The notes beneath the pieces were generated by a model. That model was not told the DNA's origin. It saw only the letters and a program-made list of their open reading frames with translations, and did no database searches. The position numbers were made by a program, and so were the translations under genes. Positions 1-11,689 of a stretch of 64,000 nt of DNA are shown one piece after another. Source of the DNA: Capsicum annuum (taxonomy: Eukaryota > Streptophyta > Magnoliopsida > Solanales > Solanaceae); NCBI RefSeq assembly GCF_002878395.1, contig NC_061120.1, positions 117,835,410 through 117,899,409 on the forward strand, given 5' to 3'. The stretch's first letter is position 1; the number at the start of each line of letters is the position of its first letter.

Positions 1-470
1 GAGAGAAAAGAGGAGAGACTTTATTTCTCTTGAGGGGATGAGATCATAAAATTCTTAAGGATTATTTGCAATGAATAAAACCCCTTTATTTATAGAGAAA
101 ATTTACTTGTAGTTTCTCACTAAAAAATTAATACTCCAAATCTTGATAGATATTGACTAGATCTTGATAGACATTCACTAATGTAAATACATTTATAACA
201 AAATGTTTATCAATCAGACATTTTTTCATGATTTTACCATTGTTCTAATGATTCTTTAGATAATATATATAAAAATAACTTGTTAACTAGCTCTTCTCAC
301 TTAAATATGTCAATGCATGTTATATTCAATAAGGAAATAAAAAAAAGAAAATATACTAGGTAGTTTGATTTGTCATTACTTGAAATTCTCTATAAGCGAT
401 CTATTATGATTTTAAGATATACAAAAAAAAACAAGTTTTACACATATATTTATATGTTAGCGGAATATTG
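1..470 (-). mobile_element. Possible Copia-type LTR remnant
   Basis: Read on the minus strand, this stretch has a TATA-like box (TCTATAAATAAAG, near 93-106) followed by a pyrimidine-rich run ending in CTCTCCTCTTTTCTCTC at the window edge. That layout, a promoter then a short leader, is common in plant Copia LTRs. No primer binding site, polypurine tract or coding sequence is visible, and the element would continue to the left of the window. It could equally be AT-rich intergenic DNA with a chance TATA box. Confidence 0.3.
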
Positions 471-1160
471 AACTTGCAGGAAAGGTAATATTATAATGTA
501 CAAAATATAAGTTTGCGCTGGTGCAATTTTTCTTTAGTAGAGACTTTACTAAAAAAAAGTTTCAACGAATATTAAAAATTAAAATTATGTTTTTGTAAAT
601 TTCACTTTATAGCTATAAATAACCATTATATATCCCCACCCTATTCTTTTTTTAATCCAAAAGATGGTTTTGGACCTTTTATTAAATACTTGAAAACATT
701 GAGCAAAGGATAGAAACGCCACTTCAAATAAACTTTTTCCACAAAAATGGCCATGGAATTTAAATTTTACTTTCTAGCCATTTCAATTTGTTGGCTTGTT
801 GTATAGCATTTCTACACACCTTCTATACAGTTTCTATACATATCTTATACATATAAATATTCTATACGAAAATTATATAGTTTTGATACATAATTTATAC
901 TATAATTATATTTTTTTTTACACATTTTATTCAACAATTATATAATTTTTATATAGTTTCTATATATTTTTTAAATATATTTTATACATATACATATTTG
1001 ATAGAACTATACAATTTCCATACATATATCTTATATAAATACATATTCTATTTGTCAATTATACCATTTTTATATAATTATATTTAATTATTATTTCTAA
1101 ATAATAAAATAAATAAAATATTTTTCAGTTAAAAAATTTACAGCAAAAAAAAATTGAAAT
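471..1160. repeat. AT-rich stretch with degenerate CTATAC/ATACATAT phrases
   Basis: Very AT-rich DNA. Between about 783 and 1080 the phrases TTCTATACA, TTATACATAT and TATAATTTTTATA recur loosely, like a decayed microsatellite. No gene is seen. Confidence 0.45.
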
Positions 1161-1330
1161 ATTTTTAAAAGGGTCAAATGCCCAAGTTAAAAATTGTATT
1201 TATAATGTATATGGATTGTATTTGAATTACATGTGCCAAAATGACCCAAAGGAAATAGCTATAATGTAAAAATAGTATACTGGCCACATTTTGACGAAAT
1301 CTCAAACTTGGGCTATTTTTTAAAAAAAGT
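1161..1330. mobile_element. MITE-like short inverted-repeat element
   Basis: A perfect 9-base inverted repeat (GCCCAAGTT at 1180-1188 and AACTTGGGC at 1305-1313) lies inside a longer imperfect pair. The outer arms are TTTTAAAAGGGTCAAAT on the left and CTATTTTTTAAAAAA on the right. The 116 bases between the inner arms are non-coding. Size and shape fit a small non-autonomous DNA transposon. I could not find a clear target-site duplication, so this rests on the terminal repeats only. The 61-codon antisense ORF across it is a by-product. Confidence 0.4.
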
Positions 1331-2287
1331 ATTACACAATGTCTTTTTCCCAAAAACATATTTACTCAAACAAATCGAGCCTAACAACCTTGTCCCAAAA
1401 CCCTATCTTATCTTGAACCTAAAGTAGAAAACAAATGTCCAACAAAGAAAATCAAACAATAACAATTAGGAAACTGAGGAGTCTAATGATAAGCTGAACC
1501 CTAGATACGCTGCTTGAGCTATTGTCGATATATAACTTTAGCTGAGGTGACCAGTGTAGTCATCTAATTCTATCTTCTTCAATTACTAGCTCGAATTCTT
1601 AATTTAGCTAACTTTCTAATTTCTAACTAAGTTTGTCAATCTTTTGGTAGAAATCACTCATGTAACCTTACAATCTCATATCGATGTGATGAATTATGTC
1701 CCAAAATTAAATATTCTTAAAGATTGATAACTTCAAAATAAGATCCTCATTTTATTCAAGTATTCTAACTAGTACGTTCTATATTTAGGAAACTATGATT
1801 GAACCTTGTTGTTTCATTCCAATGTTGGTTCAAAATATTGATTTATCCTTAGTGGGATAATCATCATATGAAGTTAATTCCACCAGCATATTAATCTTCA
1901 ATAGATCTATGAGTTAATACTGTGTAAAACACTATGTTAATATTGTTGTATGTCTACCTAAATTATTCTCCATTATTATTTTTGGATACCATGCTTGATG
2001 TAATTGATCTATTATTGTTGTGTTGTTGGTATCAAATATTAATTTTAATGACCTTATGCGACTTAAAACTTATTTTTCATAAGAATTGAGAAACTCCTTC
2101 TTTAATCCTCACATAAGGGACCTATAACTAATCAGACCTCAGAATTTGTTGGTGTTTTTTCGTGGAAGTTGTTGTATTTGATCGTGCTCGTAATTTGTAA
2201 TCGTAACATGAACAACATTGTTAGCTAAAAAATCTACAATCTAGTTTTTTCTTTATAATTGTGTTTGATCTACATCTCCTCTTTCTT
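1331..2287. other. Intergenic stretch with no recognised feature
   Basis: AT-rich sequence with stops in all frames. I see no repeat, RNA or protein similarity here. Confidence 0.5.
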
Positions 2288-2563
2288 TCACTCTTCATTT
2301 ATCAAACCTACCCCTCTTCTTAGAACCCATGGGTAGTAACAATCACTATTCAGCATCTTCTGCATAATTAATGAATCCATTTCTAAAATAAGTTTGAACA
2401 AATCATGATTTACACAATACTCTACCCTTTCTTGAATATCCAATGCCTCTGCCTTTAATAAATTAATTCTACGGGATGATTTAGGCTTAAGACTAAACAA
2501 AATTCCCTTCACTACTTCTAGTACAAAAGGCAAAAGAACAATTGTTTCCATTGGAAAAAGCAT
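2288..2563 (-). pseudogene. RNase H-like (RVT_3 type) fragment
   Basis: The 91-residue frame contains KAEALDIQERVEYCVNHDL and then ILEMDSLIMQKMLN, ending near a PWVLR. This matches the middle of the plant RNase H-like domain known from LINE-derived and orphan proteins. In that family the E of AEA and the D of E-x-DS are metal-binding acidic residues, and both are present here. The N-terminal strands carrying the first catalytic Asp are missing, and upstream of the first Met the frame hits a stop and loses similarity. No reverse transcriptase is visible nearby, so this is a truncated relic, most likely LINE-derived or from a duplicated RNase H gene. The first Met is arbitrary. Confidence 0.55.
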
Positions 2564-2827
2564 TTGTGCTTCATTTAAATGTTCCTGTTGGTAGAAAGTC
2601 CCATTTCACTAGTCTATATTCTCTTCTCCCCATATAATTGTACCTCTCTAGTCTCTCAAACAAGTGTGTTCAATTATTAGAAAGATTTGAGATTGCTAGA
2701 AATCTTACATTTGCCAACAAGTACAAATTTTGATTAATCTCATAGATCACCTTATGTTCTGTCATTGAACCTCCATGTAGAATACACTTTCCTTTTTTAT
2801 CCATAAAGCACCTTGGGTTTTTATCCT

Positions 2828-3988
2828 TAAAATATCCTGAGTTTTGAGCTTTTGGACATCATACGACTTGTGGGTACTAATTGTATGATGTGGATACGAT
2901 TTAGGGGGGTCTTTATCGTATGTTAATTAGTGTAGCTTTGGTTTGTTATTGTCTAAGGTACGAATGGACACCATACGACTCGTATGGAGATGTTACGAGT
3001 AGTGAAGCTATCTCGTATGATAATTAGTATATCCTGCTCTTGGTGGGTAGCCTAGGGTACAGTATCTGGGTACCATTCGTATGCTTAGGTACGAGTTATA
3101 TTTTATGTTCGTATGTTGGATAGGTTTGGGGTCTAACATTATGTCTAGGATATGAGTAGTGGGTACCATTCGTATGATAGGGTATAATTTGGGTGGTGGA
3201 GTCGTATTCTCCACAGGTTTAAGTTAAGGGTATTCTGGACATTTTCCCTCTTTACCCCTTTTGACCCCACGACCTAAAATATTATTTGGACTTCATTTAC
3301 CCTATTATTCTAATCTTAAACACTCAAAACTCTCTCAAACTCTTGAGTTAAGAAAAGACTCAGATTTTCTTCAAAGTGGTCAATTAAGGCTCTAAAGGAT
3401 GGTTTCTCTCTGCCTTCTTAGTAATAAAAGGCATGTTACTCCTTCCTCATTGTTAGTTCAACTAAAGGCATGTTTTATGAATGGTTTTCAAGGAATAATT
3501 GATATATGGTTTTGGGTTCTTAATTATATGTTAGGGATTTTGGTTATTAATGATTGATTTATGTTTTTGCATGATTTTACTTATGGTATTCGTATTATAA
3601 TAATGGTTTGAACTTGGAGTTGTATTGGAATGGCTATTTGGTACTTAGTTTTGGTTTGCAAACTATATTCCCTCTATTTGTTTGGTAAATGCCTATGAGA
3701 ATGTTTTTATTACATAGTTACACTTCTATTGAAAATATTGCATGGTATAATATGGTAATGTAACCTAAATTGGTTAAATGATTTTAATGGCTAAATGGTA
3801 AGGACTTGGTGGCCATGGCTTTGATTTAAGAATCCTGTGGGGTACACAAGAATCCCCCAAGTGAATCTAATAATGGAACCTACGAGGTACATGGGAATCA
3901 CCTAAGCGTTGGATAATTACATTGCTTGTAAGCTATAGTCGGTATGATGATACCACGTCTTATATCCTTGGTTAAAAATATATGAAAT
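2828..3988 (+). mobile_element. Element H: 5' LTR, first part
   Basis: This starts with TAAAATATCCTGAGTTTTGAG, which aligns with the B-family LTR start (TGAAACACCCTGAG), the TG being mutated. It holds many TACGA/TCGTA boxes (2860-3200), then the GGTACATGGGAATC phrases (3830-3910) and the CTTGTAAGCTATAGTCGGTATGAT block, all in the same order as the reverse complement of the B LTR. It breaks off at about 3988, where element A starts, and the same LTR resumes at 33524. The two parts total about 2,150 bases. Confidence 0.7.
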
Positions 3989-4739
3989 AGACATGACCCG
4001 AATCCGGGCCTTATCGTAATAGGCATCCCAAATCCAACAAGGATCAGAGAACACCCCCGATGCCTAATCTAACCTCCAATCATATACCCTAAGTCAGATA
4101 AATTCCGAACATAAAACAAGATAGAGTAACTACGAACTCAAAGACTTTGGGATAGGACCATGACCATGGCCAACCCAAACAAGTCAAACAATCCAACGCC
4201 AACCAACAACAATAACCAAAACTGAAAAAATAACCTAATTCATATCCATACCATAGTAAAATAAAACTATCACTAATCAAATAAAGTAATATGGTATCAT
4301 CCCCAATACCAATACCAACGCCAAGGCTACACCACTACCATGTAATGCCCCACAAAATTCTCTTCTAGTCTGAGACTTAGAGCATATTTGGTAAAGCAAA
4401 AATCCGAGTCAAAATATTTCAGAAATATACTCCCAAGTATGGAATACTTTAAATCATGTGGGAATATATTTGAGCATGAATTAATATCTTAGAGGTCCCC
4501 TAACTCATGAACGAGTTGAAAACATTCCTATCATTCAAGTTTTATTAACCGTCAAAATTTAGGTCGATTTCAATCGATCATAACTAATTGTATATGAATA
4601 ACTGGTTGCTTGATATATATCAAATGAAATATATTTTAATTATCTTTCCAACAATATAAATTTTTCCTAAATCTGATATCGGAGCAAAGCGTTATGCCCA
4701 TTTTACTCCAGCATGTCAAGCTGGAAAATGGTGATGATG

Positions 4740-4900
4740 TTTCTGACGGGCTATCACGTTTCTGACACCCTTTTTGACGATGTCGTCACATTCTGATGGC
4801 ATTTATGATGACGTCGTCAGCCCTGGGCATAAAATCAAGAATTTGAACCCTTTTTGTGACGACCATTCGTGATGGCCTATCACGGATGGCGTCAAGTATA
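4740..4900 (+). promoter_or_regulatory. TGACG-box cluster upstream of the C-family LTR promoter
   Basis: TGACG or its complement CGTCA occurs repeatedly here: CTGACGGGC, TTTGACGATG, ATGACGTCGTCAG (two inverted boxes), TGTGACGACC and GGCGTCA. CTATCACG/CGTGATGG phrases are mixed in. TGACG is the core of the plant as-1 element bound by TGA-class bZIP factors. The cluster lies roughly 70-230 bases upstream of the TATA box at 4967. Function is inferred from motif and position only. Confidence 0.5.
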
Positions 4901-4966
4901 ATTTTCCAGCAATTCAAGGGAGTTTTTGCAAGGGTATTTTGGTCATTTCCCACTCTTTTGGAGCCT

Positions 4967-4976
4967 CTATAAATAT
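4967..4976 (+). promoter_or_regulatory. TATA box of the solo C-family LTR
   Basis: TCTATAAATA, followed by a leader rich in CTCTCAAGAGAG and TCTTC phrases. The same box in the same context occurs in both LTRs of element C (minus strand, 48513-48522 and 53879-53888), which marks it as the conserved LTR promoter. Confidence 0.6.
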
Positions 4977-7080
4977 GAGGAACCTTCATTCAAATCCTAG
5001 TTCAATCATTTTCTTTTTCAACTCTCTCAAGAGAGTATAACTAGGGTTTCAATCAAGAACTATAATCTTCTAAAAATCATTCATAAATCTTCAAGGTTTC
5101 TTCAAGAATCAAGTTCCTCATAGTGTGGGCTTCAAGAATTTATTTATTTCAAGTGTAGATAAATTTTCAAGTACTAAAGTTCATCCAATTTCAAAGGTTA
5201 AGGTATGTAGATGTTGATTCTTACGTCCCTTTCATCCAAGAAGCTCAAGAACCCTTTTTAAAACTAAAAGATTTTTATGTCTATGAGTTGTTAATGATTT
5301 GTATTAGTTGAAATAGATGTTTAATGTGTTGTTGAGTTTTGATTTATGTTTGCCTACAAAATTTATGAGCTTTGACCCTAGTATGTGGAATTCATGTGAT
5401 GTTTGTGATAGACCCTCTTGAAGTTGTTTTTCCATGTGATGTGTTCATGACTTTTGGCTGTAGAAATAGTTTAATAAGTGAAAAACGTTCCCCATAGGTT
5501 TGATAAAGAGCTTAGGTGAAGCATAAGGGCCACTATAGTATGTTGAATAGGAAACTCCAAATTGTGAGCTAGTCCATGCATGCCTAGCATTTTATAAAAT
5601 GCCTTAGTGAGTGAAATGTGCCAAGATAGCATGAAATTCCCAAGTAGGTGTAAAATCAGTCATGTCTAGTGGTTGTTGAAATATCCTAGTGAACAAGTCA
5701 AGATTTGCTGGTTGTAAATTCCCCCAATTCTGTGCTCTTATTATATGTTAAGCTTTTAATACATTCCAAGTGGTTAGCAAGTAAGTTATGACGTAATAGT
5801 ATGAAGTCTCCCCAAGCCATGGGATATCCAAACACATGTCAAGATCTATATAGGTATGAAATAGCTGAGGTAAAACCTTATTGAAGGGAGTACAATCTAG
5901 TAGCATATTTCCCCTACATTATTATATGATTATGATTCCGAGATGCTTAAAGTGACTCCTTAGTGACTATGATGATGAATAGACATTTGAGATCCTTAAA
6001 TGCTTGAGGTCATGTTTAATGACTGTGGAAATGAACATATGGCATGATTCCTGAATTACTTGTGAAGATGCTTGAATGATTGTGATGATGCATTAATGCT
6101 TGTGATGATGAATGAATTATGATGCTTACTTTTATACTATCGAGTCCTGGGGGTATTTATACCCTAAAATAGAGCTGTTGTCTAGAGCTTGTGTCAGTTT
6201 CTCGATAATTCCAGTTGACCCATGATTATTAGAACTTAGTGAACTATAGAACTCTATATCCTCAGACAAGTGTGGAACTTAAGAAAGATCAGTAATCTCA
6301 GGAATCTCTGTAATCTGTGTATCGCTAGTAATCTAGCCTTAGTCATGTAATAAGTTCAGATCTAATAGTATTCAAGTGATTCAATTCTAATCTAAGAAGT
6401 GATTTCAGTAATCTATTCAAGCTCTGTATCATCAGTCAGATACTATGATTTGATGTCTTTTTCATTAGATACGAAACTAAGTAATCTTAGCGTGTCACAG
6501 TTAGATCTTTTGAGAAACATGATCAGTATTAGATTCAGTTCAGTTGTGCTCTGTTAAGAATTCAGTCAGAGTCTTTCAATTGGGAGTAAAAACTACACCG
6601 AGCGAACTCAAGGATGGGAACTCACCTACTAGTAGAGGGTGTGATTCTTAAATACAATCTTTGTGCTCCAGAACTACGTAGCCAGCGTAGGTTGAGACAT
6701 CATACCTACTACTTAAAGGTAGATAAGAGACATTATACCTGTTAGATGTGGGTAGATGAGGTGGCTTGACCTGTTAGATGACGGCTTCACCATTCTCATT
6801 TGAGCATCTGATAGATGAGGGTCACATAAAGATAATGCACATAGAGTTTTCTTCACCAGTGGCACGATAATGACACCCTTCAAAATGGGGCACAGGTTGG
6901 ACCCCACCTATGGTAGGTCAGGGAATGTCGGTTAAGTGACTACTTCCCACAATTTCAGTTTCAGATTCAGTCTCAGTTTCAGAATTAATCTTCAGAAATC
7001 AGGACTGTTAGATACATCATCTATCTTTATGAGAAACTCAGATAGTTCAGTTGATTCATGGACTATCCCAACAGATAAGC

Positions 7081-7138
7081 TTGGTCACATATAAAATGGA
7101 TTGATATCTTTGGTCACATATAAAATTGATTGATATCA
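7081..7138 (+). repeat. 29-base tandem duplication inside the solo LTR
   Basis: TTGGTCACATATAAAATGGA and the following nine bases are repeated immediately with two differences. It is a private duplication, because the C element LTRs lack a second copy. Confidence 0.7.
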
Positions 7139-8537
7139 TATTCAGAGATATGCTGCCAGATAGTCTTGATATAATCATACTTTTTATCATTGATAATCGC
7201 TTCAAAAATAATTTGTTAGCAAAGTTGATCTCTAATTCCGTCAGTCGAAAGTAGTAAGCTCAGGGTACAGTCCTTGAAGTAAGCACATCCAGATCCTTAG
7301 TGATCAGTATTAGAGGATTTAGTGATTCAGTATCTCAGTGTCAGAAGTGAGTTTAGTCTGTAGTAAAGTGGTATGCGAGTTTCAGCATCTAGAGTTGTGA
7401 TGATTGTGTTCATGTTCTGTTCATTCATATATGTGTTCTCGTACGGCATCTTTCATGATTATTCAGTTTAGATATTGTGCATGCATGAGCCCTTGCATTA
7501 GCCTATCTCATCTATATACTCTGTATATTCCTATACTGACGCATTTGCGCTATGGTATTTTATTTGACACCATAGGTTCAGAGGCACAGGATCCAGATTA
7601 TCCTCAGCAGTTCAGTCCCCGTCAGCAGCAGTAGCAGTGAGTCCTCTTCTTTCGAGGATGAATCTCAGTTTACAATTATTGTTTCAGATTTTGTTTATTT
7701 TTATTTGATGGAGTTAGTTGGGGACCTGTCCCATTAAGACCACAGTTCAGACAGTTTAGAGGCTTTTCAGACGAATGTATTAGTATTCTGTTTTCAGTTA
7801 TGAGTATGTATAGATGTGTTGAACCTTATGGCAAGTTTCCGCATTTATTTAAGATATTATGCAGTGTATAGGTAAAGGTATCAGAAAAGGGTTAGCTTGT
7901 GGTCTTTTCATTCCATAAGTACCGTGTAACGTCTCGGGATGGGATCTCGAGGCGTTACATGCCAACACTGCTCATACCAATTCATAGTAGTTCCACAAAG
8001 TCTCTATTTGAAATCAAAACAACATCCAGTTGGGACATGCCTCAGACCATAACCAAAACCAATGTCCAAGACTAACCAACAAAAACATAACAAACTAAAA
8101 CTAGAAATGGAGCATTCCGGAGTATGGAAGCTCACCACTTTAAGTCAACACAAACTGATCCCGACTCCAATCACTGAGTAGGAGGTGTAGTATTACCAAT
8201 CCTGCATCGTATGGTGATACAACATCAAAGACAATTAGTAGTTGGAGAGCTTGCATGTAACTCAAGGATAAGGATAATATAGTGCCAGCAGTTTTAAACA
8301 AATCTATCAATGCATATACCAATGAAAAACATAAATATACATATATATATTTATACCATAACGGTATAGGGAAAAAGATTAACATGAACTTTGAAATCAT
8401 TTACCTAGGTTGTATTACATGACCGTCATAGAACAAGGCACACATGGGCTTTATGGGTCCAGCTCTCCCCTAGATAGAAGGGACCCAGTGCATGTAGCTG
8501 CATGAACAAGATAGTATCTATATCCATATATGCTTTT

Positions 8538-9010
8538 ATGGGGGACTCAAACTTCCCAGTATAATCAAGGTTACTTAAGCACCATTACATGTATTATGGG
8601 GTACTCGAACCTCCCATTTATATATTCATTCGGGGACTTAAATCATCCAGACATAAGACACCTGCACCAGCTAGCGCGGTTTCTAGTCTTAGTCCTTCGG
8701 ACCCCAATTTCACGGTGCAACTACACATCCCATTTTAAAGCCCAATTTAAAACCAACATTACACAAACACAACCATTTAGTAAATTACATACAAAAAGGA
8801 ACTTTGTTGGTATCGTTATACCAACATAACTTTAAAGTATACCACATGCCATTACTATAGTCAGTGAACCATACATTCAATTGAATTTGGAACTCAAACC
8901 CATCATCTAACAAAGACACTTGTTCAATTTAACATTTAGGGACTCGAAGCCATTATCAAGTGAAAAGATTAATCCATTTAATGTTAGGGACTCAAACCCA
9001 TGTAATCAAT
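8538..9010 (-). repeat. Phrase repeats (GGGGACTCAAACC type) in the A-family LTR
   Basis: Loose repeats of GGGGACTCAAACCTCCC: about 8540, 8599, 8632, 8888, 8938 and 8985. On the LTR sense strand each reads GGGTTTGAGTCCC. The same array is at 31980-32440 in the 5' LTR of A, and a related one is in the D/E LTRs. Spacing is 30-60 bases and the intervening sequence is diverged. Confidence 0.55.
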
Positions 9011-10083
9011 TAAACCACAAAGGTTACCATTTAAATCATTACATGGCTAACGAGTCCTTCACGAAACCATTTACAAACCATTCACATTCATTAGGCCAAT
9101 GCCTTAGTTCAAAACATCATTAACATGTGACTAGTTTATTATTTTGGGAAATTTGACCAGCACATTGTGAGCATACTACTATACAGACCAATATCAAGGC
9201 AAAACCCATCAATTTTAAGGTGACCCATGACCCATTTGTTAAACCACAATTACCAAGAACCCATAAATGCAAACCATTACTGAAAACATGTATAAGTACA
9301 AGTTAAACCAAGAGTACATAATAGTCAACCATATGCAACAAAACCTTTAATTTTGGTTTTTAAAAACACCATTTAATAAACATATCATACTTTAAAACAC
9401 ATGATATTTTAGAACTAACAATGAGATAAGAGTCGCATGCCTTATTCGTGAAGATTCACTGAAGAAACTTGACTCTTAAGCCTCAAGATGATCAACATTA
9501 AAGAACCCTAGCCCCAATCTTCACGGGAGAGTTGGGAGTGTGTTTTTTAAGTGTTTGATCTTTCAATAGTTGGCTATGAGAGGCCAAAACATGTTTTAAG
9601 ATGTGGGGACTTAAGTGTTTTGGGGTGGTAAATATCTGAAATAGCCTTAGCTTAAAAGCTAAGAACATACATGCAGGAAGGTTATGACCCATCCCCCTAA
9701 AACATACCATTGGGTACAAGTGCTTATCTTATCTCATACCCTAGCATCATCTTGAACCCCCAAACTAACAAACATATGACCACACATGACTAACTCGTAT
9801 CCTAATTACAATAATTACCCTATAACCCGTACCTTAGATAGATTACTTTAGACAAAACTTAGGTCACCTTATGACTTAGCAACATACCATTCGTACCCTA
9901 ACTAACAACTAGTAAGGTGTACAGTCAAACCATGGATAGAAACCAACCCAACCATACTGATTTACATACGAGAGAAGAGACCCTACATCGTAAAACATCA
10001 TATGACTAGTACCTCAAGTTGTATGATATCCAGAAGCTTCAATGTTCGAGAATTTTCTGAGGGTCAAAAACCAGGGTTTTTTA

Positions 10084-10097
10084 TCTCCCCTATTTGG
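10084..10097 (-). other. Polypurine tract of element A
   Basis: On the minus strand it reads CCAAATAGGGGAGA, directly abutting the LTR start TAAAAAACCC. This is the expected plus-strand priming site and fixes the inner edge of the 3' LTR. Confidence 0.65.
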
Positions 10098-10284
10098 ATC
10101 ATTGTCCTCGAATGACGGGTAAGGCAAGCATAAGAATGATTTGACACATCAACTCCTCGACTCTAACCTTTAACTATGTTTGAAAACAAAGATGCAAGGA
10201 AATCAACCTTTCCTTTAAAAAAGTTTGAAAATAAAAGTATTATGAAGAACACGTACCTTTCGCACGAATTATGGGAGCAAAAAA

Positions 10285-10440
10285 ATAGAAATAGATACTT
10301 AGACCTCATGTCCTCTTCCGCTTCCCAGGTAGCTTCTTCAACCTTATGGTTCCTCTAAAGGACCTTTATTAAAGACATATCATTTGTCCACAAGCGATGA
10401 ACTTGATGAGCCAAGATCTTAATCTTGACTACCTAATAAA
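10285..10440 (-). pseudogene. Element A chromodomain-like C-terminus of integrase
   Basis: Translation on the minus strand gives IKDLAHQVHRLWTNDMSLIKVL, a stop, then RNHKVEEATWEAEEDMRSKY. The VEEATWE.E.DM..KYP.LF block is the C-terminal chromodomain-like tail that closes the polyprotein of Tekay/Del chromoviruses and is thought to guide integration to heterochromatin. Equivalent tails are seen in B, D and E. One internal stop and loss of frame with the integrase core make it a relic. Confidence 0.6.
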
Positions 10441-10727
10441 ATAAGGAGTCCAAAATACCTAACACTTCCAATGGAACAACCGATGAAGGATCACCCTCAC
10501 ACTTTGTCAACACAGAGACATGTAAAACTGGATGAATGGAGCTCAAATAGAAGGCAACTCTAATTCATAGGCAACATGGCCAACCCTTTTCAAAATCATG
10601 TAGGAACCAACATACTAAGGACTTAGCTTACCCTTCATATCAAACCGCATTACTCCCTTAATGAGGGATATCTTTAATAATTCCGAATCGCTAAATTGAA
10701 TTCTAAGTCCCTACGCCTCACATCCGC

Positions 10728-11640
10728 TTAGGAATTTTGGAAACTTTGAGTAGATCTCAACCTATCACGAATTGCCTTAACCTTTTCCAAGGCTTGGTGA
10801 ACCAAATCAGGTCCAAATAAATTACCCTCACCAACTTCATACCACCCAATAGAAAAATGACATCTCCTACCATAAAATGACACAAAAAGAGTCACACCAA
10901 TGCTAGAGTGATAACTATTACGATAATCATATTCAATCAAAGATAAATGGTTGATCCAACAAACGCTATATTCGATCACGCAAGCACGAAACATATCTTC
11001 TAATGTCTGAATAGTTCTTTCCGCTTGCCCATCTGACTCCGGGTGTAAAACAGTACTAAGGTATACATCAGTTCCCAAACCTTTTTTGAAATGACTCCAA
11101 AAATTAAATGAGAACGGAGTACAATGATCCAAAATGATAGAAATTGGAGCACCATAAAACTTCACAATCTCCGCAAGATATAACTTAGCATATTTCTCCA
11201 TCGAATAACTAGTCTTCATCGGTAAAAAGTGACCAAACTTTGTCCTCCTATCCATAACAACCCAAATTGAATCACATTGATTCTGAGATCGAGGATGATT
11301 CGTAATGGAATCCATGTCAATCACTTCCCACTTCTATTTGAGAAACATAATATCTTGGTATAAACCACTGGGTCTCATGTGCTTAACTTTCACTTGTTGA
11401 CACACCATACACTTAGCCACATAGCCAACCACATCCCATTTCATATTGTTCCACTAATAGAACTCCCTAAGATCATGATTCATCTTTGTAAAATGAGGAT
11501 GAATACCATAACAAGCTTCATGAGCTTCGGCTTGAATCCTTTCTCTTATCCCATTAACGTTGGGAACACATAGCCTACTTTTATACCTCAAGATATTATC
11601 ACCACAAATCATAAAGTTAACAAACTTTTACTAACCCACA
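10728..11640 (-). pseudogene. Element A integrase
   Basis: Integrase inserts the cDNA copy into the genome. The 198-residue frame at 10728-11324 starts near QNQCDSIWVVMDRRTKFGHF and carries all three catalytic acids: D in VVMDRR, D in IILDHC and E in SDGQAERTIQ, followed by NSYHSSIG and YGRRC, the usual Tekay/Del landmarks. The HHCC zinc finger lies upstream at about 11385-11530 (HEACYGIHPHFTKMNHDL, later CMVCQQVK) in the same general order but separated by a stop. Downstream the frame ends before the chromodomain. The core is the best preserved of the integrases here, but the protein as a whole is broken. Confidence 0.8.
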
Positions 11641-11689
11641 TTACCCTTAATATTTATTATATCAGGATCAGATATCTGATAGCAGATGC

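Larger units (their letters stand above)
4341..7959 (+). mobile_element. Solo LTR of the C family (3.6 kb)
   Basis: It begins TGTAATGCCCCACAAAATTC and ends GGATCTCGAGGCGTTACA, so the ends are near-perfect inverted repeats with TG/CA tips. The same sequence in reverse complement forms both LTRs of element C (46054-49133 and 51122-54488). Flanks TACCA (4336-4340) and TGCCA (7960-7964) are a 4/5 target duplication. Removing the insertion restores A-LTR sequence colinear with 15440-15520. No primer site or internal region is present, so this is a solo LTR, presumably left by LTR-LTR recombination. The ORF at 7404-7634 is chance. Confidence 0.85.
3989..10083 (-). mobile_element. Element A 3' LTR (interrupted by a solo C-family LTR)
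   Basis: The low end (ACATGACCCGAATCCGGG) matches the low end of the 5' LTR at 15119. The high end, on the minus strand TAAAAAACCCTGG, matches TGTAACACCCTAG at 33523 and sits directly against the polypurine tract. The segment 7960-10083 matches 31776-33523 block by block. Its distal part, 9730-10040, is rich in TACGA/TCGTA-like boxes. Confidence 0.8.

Noticed and set aside
10176..11573. Plus-strand ORFs opposite the A integrase and chromodomain
   Set aside because: They are antisense to recognised integrase and chromodomain sequence and show no family motif.
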